From an uncultured Clostridia bacterium (lineage in GTDB: Bacteria; Bacillota; Clostridia; TANB77; CAG-508), in the NCBI GenBank assembly GCA_947632525.1, contig CANRPQ010000037.1, forward strand, positions 1 through 10,998: 10,998 nt of DNA, given 5' to 3'. A program made the position numbers and the translations under genes. Shown in pieces: positions 7,307 to 10,998 of the stretch. The notes beneath the pieces were generated by a model, which was not told the DNA's origin, did not search any database, and was given only the letters and a program-made list of their open reading frames with translations. The number at the start of each line of letters is the position of its first letter. Positions within the stretch are counted from its first letter, which is position 1.

Positions 7307-7804
7307 TTATTCTATAAAATATTTTTTATATTCTACATTTTTTGGCGCTTCGTTTGTATTTTCATTTAAAAAATATTTATCCATCATTAGTATAATGCAA
7401 GCATGTGTAACTATGAGTATATTGCTATTATTTCTATATTTAAGTATTAAATCATCTAAAAAACTATATACTCTTTCTTGTAAGGTATCTAATGTTTCAA
7501 TTTGGAATTCTTTTACTCGGCTTTCATAGTTCTCAATACTATATTTTCCTTCTAGTTTTCCAAAACTTCTTTCAATTATTCTATTATCTACTATAATTTT
7601 AGAATTAGTTACTATTTTAGCAGTTTGCATAGCCCTTTTTAAAGGAGATGAAAACACTAAATCAAATTTAATATTGCTTAATTCTTTTGCTGTTTTTTTT
7701 GCTTGTTCTATTCCTTTTTTATTTATTGGAATATCAATTTGTCCTTGAAACTTTCCTTGTTCATTATAATCAGTTTGTCCATGTCTTAATACATATATAT
7801 TCAT
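7307..7804 (-). CDS. Histidine phosphatase (phosphoglycerate mutase-like)
   Basis: This 165-residue branch-1 histidine phosphatase carries LRHGQTDYN with nucleophile H8 (phosphohistidine), R7, R57 in SSPLKRAMQTA, E79 in ERSFGKLEG and the second histidine H134 in VTHA. The full phospho-pocket is present. It is shorter than typical members (about 200) because the segment after FGKLEG is reduced. I chose ATG 7804 because MNIYVLRHG is the standard family start and AAAGGG lies 8 nt upstream; an earlier in-frame ATG at 7828 lacks a site. It lies between a GpgS-like transferase and a GT4 transferase. Since glucosyl-3-phosphoglycerate phosphatase belongs to this superfamily, that substrate is a reasonable guess. 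Generic sugar-phosphate or cobalamin-type phosphatase activities are alternatives. Confidence 0.85.
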   Translation of the reverse strand: MNIYVLRHGQTDYNEQGKFQGQIDIPINKKGIEQAKKTAKELSNIKFDLVFSSPLKRAMQTAKIVTNSKIIVDNRIIERSFGKLEGKYSIENYESRVKEFQIETLDTLQERVYSFLDDLILKYRNNSNILIVTHACIILMMDKYFLNENTNEAPKNVEYKKYFIE

Positions 7805-7836
7805 TTGACACATCCCTTTAAAAATCATTTACTATT

Positions 7837-7873
7837 AAAAAGATTAACCCTTGGTTTAAGGGCCAATCTTTTT
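7837..7873 (-). terminator. Terminator or attenuator between the GpgS-like and histidine phosphatase genes
   Basis: AAAAAGATT (7837-7845) pairs with AATCTTTTT (7865-7873), and inside it CCCTT pairs with AAGGG around a short loop. In the minus direction the hairpin ends in a T run. It overlaps the stop codon of the GpgS-like gene by 2 nt and leaves only 32 nt before the next start codon, so no separate promoter fits in the gap. Partial read-through is the simplest explanation. Confidence 0.75.
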
Positions 7874-8522
7874 AAATTTTATTTGCTCTTTTTAGAATTG
7901 CGCTAGCTACTTCTTTTGCCATTTTAGGTAAAGATTGCCATGATTGTGAATTATTATCTATTTTTCCTATATATACTTCCTCTATTTTCTCATTATTATT
8001 TACCATATCTAGTAATATACCAATATCTACGCCATAATCTTTTTCAAATACTATCTTATCAAAGGCTTCTTTCGTTCCTGCTATAATTCCACTTAATGGT
8101 TGTTCAAAATTTCTAATACTAGGGAAAAGTAGTTCTAATAATGGCTTTGCTACTAATTCAGTAACTCTTCCACCTTCTCTTATAAAAGCTGATTTTGTAA
8201 AATCTGCTTTCTTTTCTAATATTGGGTTTACCATCATGCTTATTATATCATCTATATATATTCCTAAATCTCCATCTATAAAAGTAACGATATCACTTGT
8301 TACGTGCTTTAGTCCTTCTTCCATAGCATAACCTTTACCTCTATTTTCGCAATATACGGTTTTGACTCCTTTTTGTTTTGCTATTTCTTCAGTTTTATCT
8401 GTTGAGCAGTTATTTACAACTATAATTTCTGTTTTTATTTTACTCTCTCTAACTTTATCTATAACTTGTCCTATTGTTTTTTCCTCGTTGTATGCTGGTA
8501 TAACTACGCTTACACTGTTCAT
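7872..8522 (-). CDS. GT-A glycosyltransferase resembling glucosyl-3-phosphoglycerate synthase (GT81-like)
   Basis: This 216-residue GT-A transferase starts VSVVIPAYNEEKTIG and has metal motif FIDGDL (D83, D85). From about 110 on it resembles glucosyl-3-phosphoglycerate synthase (GpgS) as I remember that family: KS, GGRVTELVAKPLL (117-129), QPLSG.IAG (141-149), YGVDIG (163-168) and a closing SLPKMAKEVASAIL helix. GpgS moves glucose from a nucleotide sugar to 3-phosphoglycerate. Differences are the short length (GpgS is about 300-330), VDIG for VEIG, and Asn (190/191) where GpgS has a metal-binding His. A related GT2 acceptor is therefore possible. There is no membrane segment. The ATG has AGGAG with 7 nt spacing, and a consensus promoter lies 27 nt further up. 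A histidine phosphatase follows, which fits a synthase/phosphatase pair. Confidence 0.7.
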   Translation of the reverse strand: MNSVSVVIPAYNEEKTIGQVIDKVRESKIKTEIIVVNNCSTDKTEEIAKQKGVKTVYCENRGKGYAMEEGLKHVTSDIVTFIDGDLGIYIDDIISMMVNPILEKKADFTKSAFIREGGRVTELVAKPLLELLFPSIRNFEQPLSGIIAGTKEAFDKIVFEKDYGVDIGILLDMVNNNEKIEEVYIGKIDNNSQSWQSLPKMAKEVASAILKRANKI

Positions 8523-8555
8523 ACGCCTTCTCCTAAAAAAAATTTCTACTAATCA

Positions 8556-8584
8556 ATTATAGCAAATGTTATTTAATTTGTCAA
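8556..8584 (-). promoter_or_regulatory. Consensus sigma-70 type promoter of the GpgS-like gene
   Basis: On the minus strand TTGACA (8584-8579) and TATAAT (8561-8556) are exactly 17 nt apart, with TG in the extended -10 position. Both boxes are perfect, so expression should be strong. The start of transcription is expected near 8549. A short inverted repeat, AAGAA-4 nt-TTCTT (8584-8597), touches the upstream edge of the -35 and might be an operator. Confidence 0.9.
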
Positions 8585-8618
8585 AGAACGCATTCTTAAT
8601 ATTTTATGAAGTATGTGT

Positions 8619-9344
8619 CTAAAATAAATCTTCTAGCTTATATTCTTTTTCTAGCTTTTCATTAAAATATAATTTACTTACTAGATTAAGTTCTTGCAAA
8701 TTTTCATCTGATATATTAAATGAAAATATTTTTTTAGGGTCTGCTAGAACTATATATTGTATAGCAGTTTTTGTTGAATCTGATATCTGGATTGCACTTT
8801 TATCAACTTTTCCACAGGATACACATTTTAAGCTGTTATCTTTTATACTAAAATAATTTAAGTTTTCTTGTGTTTTGCAATTATTACATTCTTTAATATT
8901 AGGAGTAAAACCTAGTAAACAAAGTAACCTAAGTTTAAAAACAGAAAGTATAAAATCTAAATTTTTATCTGTTTCTGAAATCATGTATAAAGTATTTAAA
9001 AATAGTTGTAAAATTCTATATGTATTTTGATTTTCATCTGTTACATCATTAATTATTTTTGTTATATGTGAAGCATATTTTAACTTATCTAAATCAGTTC
9101 TAATTGGATAAAATACTTCTATTGTTTCGCAAGAATTTATGTGATAACTGCTTGCACTTTCATAAATTAAATATTCTCCAAAGCACAAAAATTGGGTGCC
9201 TGACATTAAGAGGCTTTTTGGTCTTCTAGCCCCTTTTGCAGAACACCCAATTTTCCCATTGGGAGTTAGTATTGTTACCATTTTATCAAAATCATTCATA
9301 TTGCTTTCAGAAATGATAATTCCTTTTAGCTTAATAATTCCCAT
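8619..9344 (-). CDS. recO: DNA repair protein RecO
   Basis: This 241-residue recombination mediator works with RecF/RecR to load RecA on SSB-covered single-stranded DNA. The N-terminal OB-fold region (1-80) contains the typical KLKGIIISESNMNDFDKMVTILT-type start and KGARRPKS, the usual basic DNA-contact segment. A helical region follows. Near the C-terminus four cysteines, C153, C156, C174 and C177 (CNNC...CVSC), form the family's zinc site; LLGFTPNI just before it is characteristic. Length is normal. The start ATG has AAAGGA 9 nt upstream. It is the third gene after era and a YqzL-like gene, the usual Firmicute arrangement. No strong terminator follows, so some transcription may continue into the GpgS-like gene. 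Confidence 0.95.
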   Translation of the reverse strand: MGIIKLKGIIISESNMNDFDKMVTILTPNGKIGCSAKGARRPKSLLMSGTQFLCFGEYLIYESASSYHINSCETIEVFYPIRTDLDKLKYASHITKIINDVTDENQNTYRILQLFLNTLYMISETDKNLDFILSVFKLRLLCLLGFTPNIKECNNCKTQENLNYFSIKDNSLKCVSCGKVDKSAIQISDSTKTAIQYIVLADPKKIFSFNISDENLQELNLVSKLYFNEKLEKEYKLEDLF

Positions 9345-9367
9345 TTTATTTTTCCTTTATTCTGTAT

Positions 9368-9529
9368 CTATTTCTGTAATTTTGTTAGTTCTATATTTTC
9401 AAATTGGTTTTGTAATTTATCTTTTTGCATATTTTCTATCTTCATAAATTCCATAAATGTATCAATATTTCCTGTTTGTTTGAAAGTATTCCATGCTAAA
9501 TCCTTCATTTGTTTTTCTATCATGTGCAT
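9368..9529 (-). CDS. yqzL: YqzL-like small protein
   Basis: This 53-residue ORF lies between era and recO. Its segment DLAWNTFKQTGNIDTFMEF matches the pattern I know from Bacillus YqzL (short, W..F..TG.ID.Y), and yqzL has exactly this place between era and recO in B. subtilis. The function of YqzL is not known. The C-terminal half is charged and probably helical. AGGAG lies 4 nt before the chosen ATG (9529) and 10 nt before a second ATG (9523); the start could be either. The stop is 23 nt before recO. The 157 nt upstream (9530-9686) hold no other supported gene; a 6-bp hairpin (GAAAGT/ACTTTC) is visible there but no clear promoter. Confidence 0.85.
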   Translation of the reverse strand: MHMIEKQMKDLAWNTFKQTGNIDTFMEFMKIENMQKDKLQNQFENIELTKLQK

Positions 9530-9686
9530 TCAACTCCTATTCTAGAAGTCTTTTACATACCAAGAAAGTTTGTATACTTTCATTTGATTTTAGCTTCTGT
9601 TTTTATGATTGTCCGTTTTTTAATTTTTATGCGATTTTATTATTGGAAATTTTTACATCTGCAATTTATCTCAATTATAATATAAG

Positions 9687-10592
9687 TTAATCTGTATTTT
9701 TGAATTGTTTCAAAAAATGTTCATTATTTATCCAATCTTCTTTTACTTTTACCCATAATTTTAGATTTACTTGAGTTCCTAACATTTTTTCTAAGTCTTC
9801 TCTTGCATAAGTTCCAATTTTCTTTAACATTTCGCCATTTTTACCAATAATAATTCCTTTGTGAGAATCTTTTAAACAATATATTGTTGATTCTATATTA
9901 AAAATTGATTTTTGTTCCCTTGTTTTTGATTTTTTTAATTTTTCTACTTCTACAAATATTCCATGTGGGACCTCATCTTTTAGTAGCTTTAATGCCTTTT
10001 CTCTAATTGTTTCTGAAACTAAATCTCTTAAAGTTTGGTCTGTATACTCCTCTATATCATAATATGCAGGTCCTTCTTTTAAGTTCTTTTCAATTTCTTC
10101 TAAAATTATTTCTACATCTGATTTTTTCAATGCAGAAATAGGTATAATTGCTTTAAAGTTATACTCATTTTTAAATGTTTCAATTAGTTTAAATATTTGC
10201 TCTTTTTTTACTAAGTCAATTTTATTTATTACTAGAATTGTGTCCGCTTTTTTTTCTTTTATTTTATCAAGTATCATTTGGTCGCCTTTACCAATTTTGT
10301 CAGATGTAGCTTCAACAACAAATAGAACTATATCACTATCTGGAATACTTTCCCATGCTGTATCATTCATAACATTGCCTAATTTTGATTTTGGTTTGTG
10401 TATTCCAGGTGTATCTAAAAAAACAATTTGTGAATGTTCACGATTTACTATAGCTTTTATTAAATTCCTCGTTGTTTGTGGTTTGTTTACTACTACTGCT
10501 ACTTTTTGTCCTACCATATCATTTAATATACTTGACTTTCCTACGTTTGTTCTTCCTACGATTGAAACAAAACCAGATTTAAATTCTTCCAT
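9687..10592 (-). CDS. era: GTPase Era
   Basis: This 301-residue essential GTPase binds 16S rRNA near its 3' end and helps assemble the 30S subunit. The G domain shows G1 GRTNVGKS (13-20), the switch I region PQTTRN (37-42), G3 DTPG (59-62) and G4 NKID (122-125), with SAL near 152. The C-terminal KH domain has GKNG (250-253). Length matches the family. ATG 10592 is chosen because MEEFKSGFVSIVGRTN is the standard Era start and AAAGAGGTG lies just upstream. An in-frame ATG at 10625 would add 11 residues, has no good site and runs into the promoter of the divergent RNA candidate. It heads era - yqzL-like - recO and may be transcribed from the minus-strand promoter at 10794-10822 with a long structured leader. 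Confidence 0.97.
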   Translation of the reverse strand: MEEFKSGFVSIVGRTNVGKSSILNDMVGQKVAVVVNKPQTTRNLIKAIVNREHSQIVFLDTPGIHKPKSKLGNVMNDTAWESIPDSDIVLFVVEATSDKIGKGDQMILDKIKEKKADTILVINKIDLVKKEQIFKLIETFKNEYNFKAIIPISALKKSDVEIILEEIEKNLKEGPAYYDIEEYTDQTLRDLVSETIREKALKLLKDEVPHGIFVEVEKLKKSKTREQKSIFNIESTIYCLKDSHKGIIIGKNGEMLKKIGTYAREDLEKMLGTQVNLKLWVKVKEDWINNEHFLKQFKNTD

Positions 10593-10618
10593 TTGCACCT
10601 CTTTATTTATAATTAAAT

Positions 10619-10646
10619 TTGACATTTCTTAAAAATATGTTATAAT
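10619..10646 (+). promoter_or_regulatory. Consensus promoter reading into the structured RNA element
   Basis: TTGACA (10619-10624) and TATAAT (10641-10646) are 16 nt apart with TG at 10638-10639 (extended -10). Both boxes are perfect. Transcription would begin near 10652-10653, almost exactly where the closing stem of the RNA candidate begins. No plus-strand coding region follows within the window. Confidence 0.8.
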
Positions 10647-10649
10647 AAT

Positions 10650-10786
10650 AGAAGTTAGGAACCACAAAGTGTGGTTGCCACGAAAAGTATATTTTAATAC
10701 ACATCTCTAGGCATGCAGAGATGTGTATTTGTTTTTATCTACTCAATATTATTGAGGCCAACCACACTCTGCTTTTCCTAACTTCT
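10650..10786 (+). ncRNA. Structured noncoding RNA candidate with 6S-RNA-like architecture
   Basis: A 137-nt segment folds into a long interrupted rod. The closing stem is 10650-10661 with 10775-10786 (12 bp, perfect). After an internal loop comes a second stem, 10668-10677 with 10759-10768 (10 bp, perfect). A large central bubble follows, whose 3' strand holds a small hairpin, CTCAAT-ATT-ATTGAG (10742-10756), next to the second stem. A terminal hairpin is 10696-10708 with 10717-10729 (13 bp, perfect) with an 8-nt loop. Closing stem, bubble with a 3'-side hairpin and terminal stem is the layout of 6S RNA, the RNA polymerase-binding regulator. Here the terminal stem is short and the total is below the usual 160-200 nt, so the identity is inferred. 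No clear U-tract terminator follows. The minus-strand reading, as an era leader, folds equally well. Confidence 0.6.
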
Positions 10787-10793
10787 AAAATTT

Positions 10794-10822
10794 ATTATAT
10801 GGTAAATTTTAACAAAAGTCAA
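10794..10822 (-). promoter_or_regulatory. Near-consensus promoter reading toward era
   Basis: On the minus strand TTGACT (10822-10817) and TATAAT (10799-10794) are 17 nt apart. Transcription would begin near 10786, at the other end of the structured element. The RNA would carry that element as a leader of about 195 nt before era. It points face to face with the plus-strand promoter at 10619-10646. Confidence 0.75.
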
Positions 10823-10837
10823 TGTTTTTAAAACATT
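10821..10837. other. Perfect AT-rich palindrome next to the minus-strand -35 box
   Basis: AATGTTTTTAAAACATT is a 17-bp palindrome around one central base. It overlaps the first two bases of the TTGACT box at 10822-10817 and starts 12 nt past the hydrogenase stop codon. It could be an operator or a weak terminator of the hydrogenase gene; with only two G-C pairs the hairpin would be feeble as a terminator. Confidence 0.4.
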
Positions 10838-10848
10838 TGTTTATATTT

Positions 10849-10998
10849 TTAATCTGCGTTATTTAAAATTTGGTATTTTGGTTTTTCTTCATAATGTGTA
10901 TGTAATAGTTCATGTGCTAAGTGTCCACCAGGCTCTCCTAAAAATTCGCGATAAATTTTTTGTAATACAGGGTTTTTATGTGAAAGCCTAATTGTGCT
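10849..10998 (-). CDS. [FeFe] hydrogenase catalytic subunit, C-terminal fragment
   Basis: The last 49 residues and the stop codon are in the window; the gene continues off the right edge. The segment LSHKNPVLQKIYREFLGEP followed by GGHLAHELLHTHY is the conserved C-terminal small-subunit block of [FeFe] hydrogenases (usually SHENP...LY.EFLG.P...H.LLHTHY), as in the HndD/HydA-type catalytic subunits of NAD(P)-linked or bifurcating enzymes. The H-cluster cysteines lie outside the window, so activity cannot be judged. A hydrogenase supports a fermentative, hydrogen-evolving anaerobe. After the stop only a weak AT-rich hairpin is seen, so read-through toward era is possible. Confidence 0.85.
   Translation of the reverse strand, partial: STIRLSHKNPVLQKIYREFLGEPGGHLAHELLHTHYEEKPKYQILNNAD

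Noticed and set aside
8584..8597. LexA (SOS) box near the GpgS-like promoter
   Set aside because: The inverted repeat has the wrong half-site and spacing for the Firmicute box (GAAC-4 nt-GTTC).
9542..9583. 13-residue minus-strand ORF upstream of the YqzL-like gene (possible leader peptide)
   Set aside because: No Shine-Dalgarno site precedes it and the residues do not suggest an attenuation peptide; too short to support.
9493..9690. Plus-strand ORF of 65 codons in the era to yqzL gap
   Set aside because: It overlaps the start of the YqzL-like gene, has no good ribosome-binding site and shows no recognisable motif.
10240..10632. Plus-strand ORF of 130 codons opposite era
   Set aside because: It is fully antisense to the well-supported era gene, has no family motif or ribosome-binding site, and is an AT-rich shadow frame.
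10650..10786. CRISPR or simple tandem repeat
   Set aside because: The repeats are inverted and unique within the window; there are no regularly spaced direct repeats.

Overview
The window is strongly AT-rich (A/T-heavy third positions, long A and T runs in intergenic DNA). Its conserved genes point to an anaerobic low-GC Firmicute of the class Clostridia, probably an uncultured gut-type lineage. The main evidence is the era - yqzL-like - recO order typical of Firmicutes, a Clostridia-type variant of the TrmB catalytic motif, purine-rich Shine-Dalgarno sites, and the C-terminus of an [FeFe] hydrogenase at the right edge. The species cannot be named from this. Nearly all genes lie on the minus strand; the one clear exception is an acyl-CoA synthetase-like gene.

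Layout from left to right, with minus-strand blocks read right to left. (1) 1-977: an OmpR/PhoB-type response regulator followed by the first codons of a membrane sensor kinase. The gap between them holds a GC-rich, fold-prone element bracketed by a perfect 18-bp inverted repeat. (2) 1113-2391: plsC and trmB, overlapping by 11 bp, divergent from (3) 2593-4329, a plus-strand AMP-forming acyl-CoA/acyl-ACP synthetase-like gene. (4) 4331-4358: a bidirectional terminator shared by that gene and the convergent cluster. (5) 4371-8522: a minus-strand run led by a consensus extended -10 promoter. Its order is a GpgS-like (GT81-type) glycosyltransferase, a terminator-like hairpin, a histidine phosphatase, a GT4 glycosyltransferase, pth and a short RNase E/G. 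(6) 8619-10592: era, a 53-residue YqzL-like gene and recO. (7) 10593-10848: a highly structured RNA candidate between two face-to-face consensus promoters. (8) 10849-10998: the end of the hydrogenase gene.

Most genes are housekeeping: tRNA modification, phospholipid synthesis, peptidyl-tRNA recycling, RNA decay, ribosome assembly and recombination. Three stretches deserve attention. First, the GpgS-like transferase, histidine phosphatase and GT4 transferase resemble the synthase, phosphatase and extension steps of glucosylglycerate-type pathways. Second, the element at 10650-10786 has a 6S-RNA-like architecture, with a sigma-70-type promoter pointing inward from each end. Third, the inverted-repeat element inside the two-component operon is much richer in GC than its surroundings.
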